Origin: an uncultured Bacteroidales bacterium
GTDB lineage: Bacteria > Bacteroidota > Bacteroidia > Bacteroidales > Paludibacteraceae
Direction: 5' to 3'
NCBI GenBank assembly: GCA_947164985.1
Contig: CAMUYI010000004.1
Coordinates: 62,001 to 126,000, forward strand
DNA length: 64,000 bases
How positions within the stretch are numbered: position 1 is the stretch's first letter; each line of letters begins with the position of its first letter. Below, piece after piece: positions 7,432 to 15,788 of this stretch. Below the pieces are notes generated by a model. That model was given only the letters and a program-made list of their open reading frames with translations. It was not told where the DNA came from and ran no database searches. The position numbers were made by a program, and so were the translations under genes.

Positions 7432-8358
7432 CTATACGCACTTCAGTTGGCATCGGATATGTGCGGCACATGCGTTTGAGATCAGACAAGACAAGAGCGG
7501 TTGCAAGTGTTGGTTGTCATACAAGTGTTTGTTCTCCGACCACGGGAACTTGGTGAGGTTGCGCAAGCGAATCGAATAATGAATCTCATCTACACCAAAG
7601 GCATAGAGTGTAGCTGATAGTTTCGGGCAATCTACTTTCAATTTCTCACCTAAATCTATATGTCGAATGCCGCTGGCAACATGATCGAAGACAGTAGAAT
7701 AACGAAGTGCACGACATGTTGAAAGCGGATTCATTGTATAGCGATAGGTCACGCGAGGACATACAGCAACCGATTCTGCTTGCACCAAGACGCTTGCCAA
7801 CCAATCGCGATCTTCATGTTGACGTTCTTCTATAAACGGGATATTGATTTTTTCCATGAAGGAGCGTTTATACAAGTACGATGGCGGATAATAGAATACA
7901 CCTTCTGCGTGATATTGCTCTGCAAACTCTTTGCCGGACATAATTGATTTCGGAGTTTGCGATAACTGGTGAATATCCATTCCCTCAGCTTTCTCTATCT
8001 CCATGTAGCCATATACCATGTCGGCTTTGGTTTTCAAGGCAATCTGCAAAGCTTCACTAAAACCATCTAATACCAAATCATCAGCATCGATGTAGGTGAT
8101 ATATTCACCGGTAGATTCTTTTAATCCACGATTGCGTGCTGCTCCTTGACGACGATTTAGCGGTTGACAGAACAACTTGACTTGCGGATATGATTTTGCA
8201 TAGGAAGTAATCACTTCTCTTGTGTCATCCTTCGAACAATCATCGACAATGATAATCTCGTAGTCAGAGTTGTCCTTCATTTGAGCACGAATGCTCTCGA
8301 TGCAAGGAATGATGGTGTCCTGACCATTATATACCGGTATAATGAATGAGATTGTCAT
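7432..8358 (-). CDS. GT2-family glycosyltransferase, 308 aa
   Basis: The N-terminus ISFIIPVYNGQDTIIPC, the IIIVDDCSKDDT segment and YITYIDADDLVL mark a family 2 (GT-A) glycosyltransferase. The RQGAARNRGL motif is typical of the EpsH/WcaA type used in capsule and lipopolysaccharide synthesis. The C-terminal half is less conserved and probably binds the acceptor. It starts 4 bp after the stop of the previous gene in the operon. It is more distant from the other two GT2 proteins here than they are from each other, so it likely adds a different sugar. Confidence 0.88.
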   Translation of the reverse strand: MTISFIIPVYNGQDTIIPCIESIRAQMKDNSDYEIIIVDDCSKDDTREVITSYAKSYPQVKLFCQPLNRRQGAARNRGLKESTGEYITYIDADDLVLDGFSEALQIALKTKADMVYGYMEIEKAEGMDIHQLSQTPKSIMSGKEFAEQYHAEGVFYYPPSYLYKRSFMEKINIPFIEERQHEDRDWLASVLVQAESVAVCPRVTYRYTMNPLSTCRALRYSTVFDHVASGIRHIDLGEKLKVDCPKLSATLYAFGVDEIHYSIRLRNLTKFPWSENKHLYDNQHLQPLLSCLISNACAAHIRCQLKCV

Positions 8359-8362
8359 GTGC

Positions 8363-9358
8363 TTAATCTTTGTTTAGTTTTTTGCGTACTCTTTCCAAAA
8401 GATAGAATACCGGTAACGGGTATTTCAAGAAACGTTTATCCATCTTGCCACGTCTCCATTCTTTTTGTTCCAAATGGAAATACGGCTTAAATTTATCAAT
8501 GTATCCTTTGAACTCTCGCCAAGGCAAATAAGTCAACATGTTCAGCAGATAGCTACTATCAGAAGCCATGATGCAGTATATGGAGTTCAATCTTTCTGTG
8601 CACAATCCTTCTATTTGTTGCGAGATATATTCCATCTCATACTGATAAGTCTTAAGAAGCGATGTGATGTTTTTCTTTTTAACGTTAGCATTCATCGTTT
8701 GACCAGGACGACCAGATAAATAGTTATACAACACGAAATCGCAACAGATATATGATTTTGCATAAATGAATGGTAGCGCGTAGAGTATCGAATCATCGTA
8801 CATTACGCCTTCCATGAACAGCGGATGTAATGGTTGGATAAGTTCGGTCTTGTATGTAGAGAACAAGAAATTCATCATGTTCGTCTTGCCATAGAAATCA
8901 TCAAATGTGAATTGCTCAATAGTACGCACTTCATTGAGATGACATTCGGATATTTGCCACAGATCATTCTTTTGTGTATCTTCGTGGTAGTTATTCAAAG
9001 AAGTCATCACAACATCCGCTTGTGTATCTTGCAGAACGGACATTAGTTTATCCAGATTGGTCAGCCAATCGTCGGAATCGAGGAAGCGGAGATACTTGCC
9101 AGTGGCTTCTTTGAGACCGACATTCCATGCAGAGCCATGTCCGCCGTTTTCTTTGTCAATCTGACGGAAGGTTTGCGGATAACGCTTTACATACTCACGT
9201 GACATTTCTGCGGAGTTATCCGGAGTACCATCGTTAACGATGATCACTTCCAATTGCGACATCAACTTCTCATCTGCCAAGATACAAGAATCGAGGCATT
9301 TGTTGATGTACGGTTCTACCTTGTAAACAGGTACTACTATGGTTAAGAGTTTATTCAT
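8363..9358 (-). CDS. GT2-family glycosyltransferase, 331 aa
   Basis: LTIVVPVYKVEPYINKC, IIVNDGTPDNSAEM, GHGSAWNVG and YLRFLDSDDWLT identify a GT-A family 2 glycosyltransferase. It is paralogous to the gene at 6292-7344, so the pair probably arose by duplication and may add similar residues. The start overlaps the end of the HAD gene by 8 bp, which suggests translational coupling. The DNA is AT-rich here, unlike the flanking housekeeping genes. Confidence 0.88.
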   Translation of the reverse strand: MNKLLTIVVPVYKVEPYINKCLDSCILADEKLMSQLEVIIVNDGTPDNSAEMSREYVKRYPQTFRQIDKENGGHGSAWNVGLKEATGKYLRFLDSDDWLTNLDKLMSVLQDTQADVVMTSLNNYHEDTQKNDLWQISECHLNEVRTIEQFTFDDFYGKTNMMNFLFSTYKTELIQPLHPLFMEGVMYDDSILYALPFIYAKSYICCDFVLYNYLSGRPGQTMNANVKKKNITSLLKTYQYEMEYISQQIEGLCTERLNSIYCIMASDSSYLLNMLTYLPWREFKGYIDKFKPYFHLEQKEWRRGKMDKRFLKYPLPVFYLLERVRKKLNKD

Positions 9359-11015
9359 GTTTCAAGAATTTTAAGATTGCCAATAGCCAATTTGAAAAAC
9401 TATAATATATAGTTCCTCTTCTCCATGCATAATTTCTTTTCTTTCTTATCAACTCAATTATATTAGTGGATTTCTTGATGAAGAAATATTGTTTAGAAGA
9501 TCCGTTCTCAATAAAGCAATAGGAATCCAAAGCTGAAAGGTACACTTTGTGAGGAGTCTCAAAGAAAGTATTCATTGTAGGCAAAGCTATTCTTTCAAAA
9601 ATATCTCTTGAATATACGCCTAATCCACATTTTACATATGCTTTAGCATACTCAACTAATAGAGATTCATGAAGACCCGTCCAATCATATCCATTAGTAA
9701 AGAAACAATCCTCCTCCATTAAGTCAGTAATAAAAACAGGTTTGTTATCCTTATAATCAATTGTCTTGGGTTCTTTATTAATACTAAAATAGTTTTCAAA
9801 AATAAAAATGAAAGGATGATTTAAGAATCGACTTGCAGGTAAATTGTCTTTTACATACTGATCGAACACCTGCACGTTATACTTACTTCGATCGACACCA
9901 TCAACCTTGTTCCAAAGCAGATAGTAATATGCTGTCACTTCTGTGCATTTATGTGCAGTCAGAAACTCATTGAGCACGATAAGCGTCTTGCCGGAAGTTG
10001 TTGTATCGACTATCGCCACCTTGTCCGTTGTTGCTAAACCAATCTGCTTGTAGTACGCCAATTTGGCCTCTGCATTATCCTCATTGTACAATGCCTTGCG
10101 TGACATATAGACATACTCTATTCCCACTTCCGGAAATAGTGGCTGCATAGCCAGTGCAATCTTATGAATCTGATATGCATCCCGAGCACAGAAATAAAGC
10201 CGTTTCACACCTCGCTTTTGCGCATCAGCTAATACCTGGTACATCCACGAGCAATAGAACGGAGCGATGATATCCAAAACAAAATCGGTATGGGTATTCC
10301 ATTCTGTGCTATAATGCAATGCGCGACCTAATCCGGCAAGGATACTCGGATATTTGAAACCAAGTGAATAGTCATTGTCAGCCCATTGTTGCTGATAAGG
10401 CGTATAAGCATGATAGACAAGCGTACATTTGATGCCTAATTTCTTGGGTGCGTTATAATCACCTTGTTTGTTGTCGCCATAGTGGTGCCAATGTCGGAAA
10501 GAAGGCATATTCTCTTGCTTGCGCACATATTCAAACAACTCTCCATCCCATTTCAACGCACCGCACTCGCAACTGACGTAGAGCGCATCTCCGTCTTGAT
10601 AGAATCCGCTGTTACGCAAGATGTCGATGAGGAAATCGGACGATAAATACATGTCGGAGATAAAGATGATCTTGTCTCCATGTTTGCGGCACTCTTTCAC
10701 TTTATCACGCATTGATAGCACCGGAACAAGCATCTCACGCTCTAATTCTTGCTCTAATTGACATAGTTCGTTCTTGGGTTTTATGTACTGGTGCGACCAA
10801 TCAAATTCGGCCCAAATATCTTGGAGCGTATAATGCGGATTCTCTTGCCACAACTTATGATCTGCAACACGACGAGCCGCAACAAACTCTTGCCGAGCCC
10901 ATTCCTGAGGTTCGTGGATAAATGCCTTTTGCGACAGCACATCCAGCATGTTCTCAGGTGTGCCGCATTTGCGTACAAGACACGTATCAAATATGTCAAA
11001 AGAGGAGATTTGCAT
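9351..11015 (-). CDS. Large HAD-superfamily protein of a glycan cluster, 554 aa
   Basis: The N-terminus SSFDIFDTCLVRKCGTP has the HAD motif I (DxFDT) and IIFISDMYLSSDFL fits motif II. The second half contains RLYFCARDAYQIHKIA and EYVYMSRKALY, a pattern seen in long HAD proteins of capsule and lipopolysaccharide loci. Such proteins are predicted phosphatases or sugar-phosphate-processing enzymes; none is well characterised. The start codon overlaps the stop of the upstream gene (TAATG at 11015). A phosphatase would fit a pathway that begins with a sugar phosphate made by the kpsF-like gene, but that is inference. Confidence 0.72.
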   Translation of the reverse strand: MQISSFDIFDTCLVRKCGTPENMLDVLSQKAFIHEPQEWARQEFVAARRVADHKLWQENPHYTLQDIWAEFDWSHQYIKPKNELCQLEQELEREMLVPVLSMRDKVKECRKHGDKIIFISDMYLSSDFLIDILRNSGFYQDGDALYVSCECGALKWDGELFEYVRKQENMPSFRHWHHYGDNKQGDYNAPKKLGIKCTLVYHAYTPYQQQWADNDYSLGFKYPSILAGLGRALHYSTEWNTHTDFVLDIIAPFYCSWMYQVLADAQKRGVKRLYFCARDAYQIHKIALAMQPLFPEVGIEYVYMSRKALYNEDNAEAKLAYYKQIGLATTDKVAIVDTTTSGKTLIVLNEFLTAHKCTEVTAYYYLLWNKVDGVDRSKYNVQVFDQYVKDNLPASRFLNHPFIFIFENYFSINKEPKTIDYKDNKPVFITDLMEEDCFFTNGYDWTGLHESLLVEYAKAYVKCGLGVYSRDIFERIALPTMNTFFETPHKVYLSALDSYCFIENGSSKQYFFIKKSTNIIELIRKKRNYAWRRGTIYYSFSNWLLAILKFLKHE

Positions 11016-11821
11016 TATTGATCTAAATCTTTAAAAAGTCCGCGTAACCCTACAGGATTCACAGAAATAATTTCTATTCCAGGATAGTATTGGTCAGCAA
11101 ATTCTTTAAGTCCATACCAGAAACGTATTGAATCATCCGCATTTTGAGATCTGTTTTCCCCTCTATCTCTCATTCGCTCGTTTACAGATTCTTCATTCTT
11201 ACTATTTGACGCATAATGACCAGAAGCGGAACAATCAATACCTACAAGAAAAATTTTCTCAGGCAAAGTGTAAAGCGCAAATTGCATTGCCTGCAACGAT
11301 ACTGTATTGAAATTGCCTAAAGGCTCGGATTCAAGATCGAGTGCATAACGCGATTTTTGAAATAATCCCATATCAGTTTTATAACGATACACATCTCCTT
11401 TCATTTTTGCAACTTCTGTTTCCGGAATCTGGAATTTTGGTCCTAAGTTTTGATCTCCAATGAATTTAGTGCTATCATACTCGGCGAATTGGGGGTAGAT
11501 ATGCTCTATGCCTAATTTATCAACAGAAAACAAATATGTAAATTTTACATTATCTAATTGGCAAGCACGGTTCAACCCAATGTACACACTATTTTCAAAT
11601 GGTTTAAAATGACTTACAGAGGGCCCTGCTCCCACAATTACTACGCTTTTCCCTTGATTACAACCTTTGAACTTGAGAAAAGTGTGTTGATGTAGTTGAG
11701 CAGTAGCGATTAATCTAAGTTGCTTCTGGAGAAGAAGCTCATTATTCTTCTCTATTGTAGGTTCTGATATACTACGATAAAGGTTTCGCAGATATTTTTT
11801 TATAATACGTTTCAGGGACAT
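11015..11821 (-). CDS. DUF115/MptE-like protein, possible sugar transferase
   Basis: The protein has a basic N-terminus and then SVVIVGAGPSVSHFKPF (residues 59-75), VYIGLNRACQL and later KIFLVGIDCSASGHY (189-203). The GxGPS motif, followed by a predicted Rossmann-like core and a [IF]LVGID strand, is the pattern of the DUF115 / MptE-like / MAF_flag10 group. Within that group, Maf proteins move CMP-activated nonulosonic acids onto flagellin; GT42 sialyltransferases have a similar GNGPS motif. I therefore infer a transferase that could use the product of the next upstream gene, a CMP-sugar synthetase fusion 11 bp away. This is a fold-level guess. Confidence 0.5.
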   Translation of the reverse strand: MSLKRIIKKYLRNLYRSISEPTIEKNNELLLQKQLRLIATAQLHQHTFLKFKGCNQGKSVVIVGAGPSVSHFKPFENSVYIGLNRACQLDNVKFTYLFSVDKLGIEHIYPQFAEYDSTKFIGDQNLGPKFQIPETEVAKMKGDVYRYKTDMGLFQKSRYALDLESEPLGNFNTVSLQAMQFALYTLPEKIFLVGIDCSASGHYASNSKNEESVNERMRDRGENRSQNADDSIRFWYGLKEFADQYYPGIEIISVNPVGLRGLFKDLDQ

Positions 11822-11832
11822 ATTCGGTATTT

Positions 11833-13134
11833 TTAGAATGCTCCAATATTATCAACTATCTCCATAGGGTCAGAATATCTGGCAATCTCCGAAGATACAT
11901 TATTCTCCATCGAAAGTTTTTCGATTACAGCACCTATAATCAATTTTTCTTTTCTGGATGGAATAACTACTATGCCATCGTTGTCAGCAAAGATCAAATC
12001 GGATGGAGAAATTTCTACTCCTTGAATTTTTATAGTACGATTGAAACTATCCAAAGTTGCTCGTCCTCGTACATCCTTGCAATTAAAACCTTCCGAGAAC
12101 ACCGGATAGTGCATTTTAATAACATTATCTCTATCTCGCGTCACTCCACCTACAATTGTTCCGCTTGCACCAGAACGAATAGATAACATAGTATTTAGTT
12201 CGCCAAAGTAAGCGTAATCGGAGCACTCATTTTCTACTATTATAATATCATTGTCTGAGATTTCTGCATACGATTTTAGTGCATCATATATTCCATGAAA
12301 ATCTTCTCCATCTGCCAATTTGCGAATCTTCAATGTTCTTGCGCGACCAAAGAGTTTGGTTCCATCGATATTACAACGCAAACCTGTAATTACCTGATTT
12401 GGCAAACCATTGTCATCCATAACATCCGAAAGTTGAGAACTATTAACAAGTTTTTTAAGAAACTCTAATTTACGATTCTCTTGTGCCTTCAAACCTTTAG
12501 ATATAAACTCGGCTAATTCAAAATCAATCGGATAATTCACGTCGGTAGCCTCAATAGGTTCAGCATCCAACAGATATGGACGTTTGCCATATCGCCTTTG
12601 GTGATTGATAGCTATATCATGATTGGTGATATATAGCCCCATCGTTTCTACTATTGTATCAGGAAGATCTTTACTATTAGGGATATGCTCTCTATCGTAA
12701 TTCGGTTCTTTTCCGGACCAAGTATATTGTTTTTCGCGTTTTACAAGGACAACTGAATCATATTTATCTCCTTGTTCTTTAAGGATATTCACACCCCGTT
12801 CTATCGTAGATGGTTTGATAAACGGAGAAGTTCCAAGCACTTGAATATATATATCGGCATCCACCTTTTTGGCTTCATTATAGAACAAACTATGTCCATC
12901 CGTTTTGTTTGTGGCTAATGCCGGATCACGCTTCAAATAGGTACAGCCAGTATATTTCCCCATCTCATAAATGGCATCCATCTCTGTATCGAGAAAGACT
13001 TCATCAATAAAATCACATTTCATTAATTTCTCCAAAGTATGAAGAAACAATGGTTTACCATCTAATAGTGAGGTGTTCTTGTTTTTAATTCGCTCACTTG
13101 TGCCTTTAACCGGCAAAAATGCTACTACTCGCAT
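11833..13134 (-). CDS. CMP-sugar cytidylyltransferase fused to an RraA-like aldolase domain
   Basis: Residues 1-~225 are a NeuA/PseF/LegF-type cytidylyltransferase: LPVKGTSERIKNKN at the start, DTEMD, then QVLGTSPFIKP and NYPIDFELAE. This half should join CMP to an acidic keto-sugar. Residues ~235-425 resemble RraA/HMG aldolase: YFGEL (309-313), VGGVTRD (328-334) with the Arg-Asp pair, CKDVRGRATLDSFNRTI and SDLIFADNDGIVVIP. Active members cleave or form bonds to pyruvate using a metal at that Arg-Asp site. The fusion suggests that one protein makes and activates an ulosonic acid. It sits 13 bp after a kpsF-like isomerase gene. The RraA half might instead be regulatory, as in RraA of Escherichia coli, which lacks aldolase activity. 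Confidence 0.82.
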   Translation of the reverse strand: MRVVAFLPVKGTSERIKNKNTSLLDGKPLFLHTLEKLMKCDFIDEVFLDTEMDAIYEMGKYTGCTYLKRDPALATNKTDGHSLFYNEAKKVDADIYIQVLGTSPFIKPSTIERGVNILKEQGDKYDSVVLVKREKQYTWSGKEPNYDREHIPNSKDLPDTIVETMGLYITNHDIAINHQRRYGKRPYLLDAEPIEATDVNYPIDFELAEFISKGLKAQENRKLEFLKKLVNSSQLSDVMDDNGLPNQVITGLRCNIDGTKLFGRARTLKIRKLADGEDFHGIYDALKSYAEISDNDIIIVENECSDYAYFGELNTMLSIRSGASGTIVGGVTRDRDNVIKMHYPVFSEGFNCKDVRGRATLDSFNRTIKIQGVEISPSDLIFADNDGIVVIPSRKEKLIIGAVIEKLSMENNVSSEIARYSDPMEIVDNIGAF

Positions 13135-13147
13135 ATTTTATCTTCTG

Positions 13148-14101
13148 TTAAATAATACAATCATTATAATCAAGCAACCCTACAAACTGCCCATTTTCAT
13201 CAACAACAACAAAAGTGTGGCGTTGTGATTTGACAAAGAGATCTACAGCTTCTGACATTGAACTATCTTGATTGATAGTCAGAGGTGTTTTTGTCATTAT
13301 CTTTTTTACAGGAAGAGTGAAAGCTTCTACTCCATATTGCTGTAAAGCACGACGTATATCACCATCAGATACGATTCCTTCTAACTTATTCTCGTTTAGA
13401 ACAATCGCCAAGCCTAACTTGCCATTGCTTATGGTTAGCAAAGAATCGGCTATATTCATATCAGCGGAGATAACTGGAAAATTATCTTTACGCATCACAT
13501 CCCTTATTTTCGTCAATAGTCTTTTCCCTAAACTACCTCCTGGATGAAAACGTGCAAAGTCTGCATCCTTGAAATTACGGACGTGAACCAGTGCACATGC
13601 TAATGCATCGCCCATAGCCATAGTAGCTGTCGTTGATGACGTAGGTGCAAGGTTTAATGGGTCAGCCTCATGATCTACTTTTACTGTTAAATGGCATGCT
13701 GCATTTTTTCCAAGTAACGATTGAGGATTAGACGATATAGCAATAATAGGAATATGTCTTTCTATAACGGGAGGAAGTATGCGGAGAAGTTCATCCGTAT
13801 TGCCGGAATATGAAATAGCAAGCAATACATCATCTGATGAAAGCATACCTAAATCTCCATGATAAGCATCTAATGGGTTGAGGAAAAATGCCGGTGTACC
13901 TAATGAAGCAAGTGTTGCTGCTATCTTTTGTCCGACATGTCCGCTTTTACCAACTCCTGTAACTATGAGTTTTCCTTTGCATCGAAAAATTAAATCTACA
14001 GCATTTGAAAAATTCTCATCCAGAAATGGAATCATATCCAAGATTGCTCTTGCTTCATCTTGGAAACATTGGATTGCATATTGATTGATTTGTTTTTTCA
14101 T
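13148..14101 (-). CDS. kdsD: KpsF/GutQ-family sugar-phosphate isomerase (arabinose-5-phosphate isomerase-like)
   Basis: This 317-residue protein has a SIS domain (VTGVGKSGHVGQKIAATLAS, AYHGDLGML, ISYSGNTDELL) followed by two CBS domains from about residue 205 to the end. That is the standard length and layout of arabinose-5-phosphate isomerase, which converts ribulose 5-phosphate to arabinose 5-phosphate, the precursor of Kdo. The conserved histidine of the HGDLG motif is present. Its neighbour encodes a cytidylyltransferase-aldolase fusion, while no KdsA (Kdo-8-phosphate synthase) gene is visible here. It may therefore feed a Kdo-like or other ulosonic acid. The gene is preceded by glf with a 46-bp gap. 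Confidence 0.85.
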   Translation of the reverse strand: MKKQINQYAIQCFQDEARAILDMIPFLDENFSNAVDLIFRCKGKLIVTGVGKSGHVGQKIAATLASLGTPAFFLNPLDAYHGDLGMLSSDDVLLAISYSGNTDELLRILPPVIERHIPIIAISSNPQSLLGKNAACHLTVKVDHEADPLNLAPTSSTTATMAMGDALACALVHVRNFKDADFARFHPGGSLGKRLLTKIRDVMRKDNFPVISADMNIADSLLTISNGKLGLAIVLNENKLEGIVSDGDIRRALQQYGVEAFTLPVKKIMTKTPLTINQDSSMSEAVDLFVKSQRHTFVVVDENGQFVGLLDYNDCII

Positions 14102-14147
14102 TCTTCCTATATCTATTTTTTAAATACCGTGACCATCGTGGACGTTA

Positions 14148-15293
14148 CTAGTTATTGAGGATTTTTTCCGCTGCATTTATGGCTGATTCGATGGTTGGAG
14201 CCATGTCGTAGTATTTATACTCAGCAAGGCGACCACCAAAGAGGACGTTGGGTTCGGCAGCGGCGAGAGCACGGTATTGGTCGGCAAGGGAGTTGTTGCG
14301 GTCATCGTTGACAGGATAGTACGGTTCCATGCTGGGTTGGAACTCGGTGGAATATTCTTCGCTAATGACTGTTTTGGGATTGTCATAGACGGCTTGACCA
14401 AAGGACTCGAAGTGCTTATGCTCGATGACGCGGGTATAAGGCACATCGTGCGAGGTGTAGTTAACTACTGCGTTACCTTGGTAGTTAGGCGTGTCTTCGA
14501 TGCGGGTTTTGAAGGAGACTGTGCGCCAATCGAGACGACCTAAACGGAAGTCGAAATACTCATCCAATTGTCCTGTATAAACGAGTGTGTCGGCTATCTC
14601 TCGCCAGGAATCTATATATTCACGGAAGAAGTCGCAGTTGGTTTTAACTTCTGCGCCTTCAAGGAGTTTGTCTATGAGAAGATTGTAACCGCCGATGGGA
14701 ATGCCTTGGTACGGATCGATGAAATAATTGTTGTCAAAGACAAAGCGCAAAGGCAGACGACGAATGATGAAAGCCGGAAGTTCGGTGCAAGGTCGTCCCC
14801 ATTGTTTCTCGGTGTACTCTTTGATGAGTTTTTCGTAGATGTCGCGACCGACGAGCAGCAAGGCTTGTTCTTCGAGATTGCGTGGCTCAGATCCGCCAAG
14901 CATGGCGGATATATCAGCGCGTTGCTCGGCGATTTTCGCATGCGCCTCTTCAGGAGTATGAACACCCCACATCTGATAGAAGGTGTTCATGTTGAAGGGC
15001 AGGTTGTATAGTTCACCGTGGTAATTGGCTACAGGGCAGTTGGTGTAGCGATTGAAGGGCACAAGGGAATTGACGAAATCCCACACGGCTTTGTTGGCTG
15101 TATGGAAGATATGCGCACCGTATTTGTGCACATTGATGCCTTCGGTTTGCTCGCAATAGACATTGCCGCCGAGTTGCGGACGTTTGTCTATGACGAGACA
15201 TGACTTGCCTGCCTGGCGGGCTTTGTAGGCAAAAGTTGCTCCGAACAAGCCGGAACCAACAATAAGAAAATCGTACTTCGGACCTTTATACAT
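14148..15293 (-). CDS. glf: UDP-galactopyranose mutase
   Basis: The FAD-binding start YDFLIVGSGLFGATFA, then VIDKRPQLGGN, INVHKYGAHIFHT and EKQWGRPCTELPA are diagnostic of UDP-galactopyranose mutase, which makes UDP-galactofuranose for surface glycans. At 381 residues it has normal length. I place the start at 15293 (MYKGPKYDF); the frame is open upstream to 15401, but those 36 codons (MCAHIYTAWVS...) do not resemble the family. It is the first gene of the minus-strand glycan operon, and its promoter lies ~300 bp upstream, giving an unusually long leader. Confidence 0.95.
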   Translation of the reverse strand: MYKGPKYDFLIVGSGLFGATFAYKARQAGKSCLVIDKRPQLGGNVYCEQTEGINVHKYGAHIFHTANKAVWDFVNSLVPFNRYTNCPVANYHGELYNLPFNMNTFYQMWGVHTPEEAHAKIAEQRADISAMLGGSEPRNLEEQALLLVGRDIYEKLIKEYTEKQWGRPCTELPAFIIRRLPLRFVFDNNYFIDPYQGIPIGGYNLLIDKLLEGAEVKTNCDFFREYIDSWREIADTLVYTGQLDEYFDFRLGRLDWRTVSFKTRIEDTPNYQGNAVVNYTSHDVPYTRVIEHKHFESFGQAVYDNPKTVISEEYSTEFQPSMEPYYPVNDDRNNSLADQYRALAAAEPNVLFGGRLAEYKYYDMAPTIESAINAAEKILNN

Positions 15294-15622
15294 AAAACGC
15301 GGATTCCTTTTGTTGCTTATCCGCTCATTGAGGTCCTGAGAAAACCTGTGCAACCGAATAAGCAATGCAGAAACCCACGCTGTGTATATATGAGCACACA
15401 CGCATACCTATATGGTACACGCGGGCGTATTATACACCCATGAGCATCTACTGCTACTTGTTTTCGAGTTGCTATTGAAGTTTCTCAGGTTCCAATGAGT
15501 CAAAAACAAGCGTTAGTAAACGCCATTAACTATGTCTGCTCCCTCACCCTGTGACATCCATGCAGACACCCCAGCGTGAGTTTGCGGGTGCAAAGGTACA
15601 AAAAAAATATGGATTATACAAA
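15294..15622 (-). promoter_or_regulatory. Promoter and ~290-nt leader of the glycan operon
   Basis: TACCTTTG (15598-15591, minus strand) with TTTG 20 nt upstream (15622-15619) forms a good promoter. The leader to the glf start is about 290 nt and holds no convincing gene. It has several inverted repeats, including one near 15423-15439 (GGGTGTAT and ATACGCCC on the transcript), and two ATGAGCA words. A long leader before a capsule-type operon is a likely site of attenuation or antitermination, but I recognise no known riboswitch. Confidence 0.5.
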
Positions 15623-15724
15623 AAATTGGGCGGGAAAGTGATAGATTTCTACATTTTGCAGGCAAAATGAGGAAAAAACGGAAGATGAAGATAGAATTTT
15701 GTGTGAAAGTGTGAAAGTGTGAAA

Positions 15725-15776
15725 GAGACGAGCATTGCTGCTCGCCTCTTCCGAATCTCGTGTTTGACATCACGAG
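15725..15776. repeat. Paired hairpins after the DUF3987 gene
   Basis: GAGACGAGC (15725-15733) pairs with GCTCGCCTC (15740-15748) with one mismatch, then CTCGTG (15757-15762) pairs exactly with CACGAG (15771-15776), followed by CAC. Three GTGTGAAA words precede them, as they do near 5890. They may end the transcript of the DUF3987 gene, whose stop is at 15789. Confidence 0.6.
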
Positions 15777-15788
15777 CACTGTACAAAA

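Noticed and set aside
15294..15401. N-terminal extension of glf by 36 codons
   Set aside because: The family begins at the FAD motif and the extension does not resemble it; the region looks like a structured leader.
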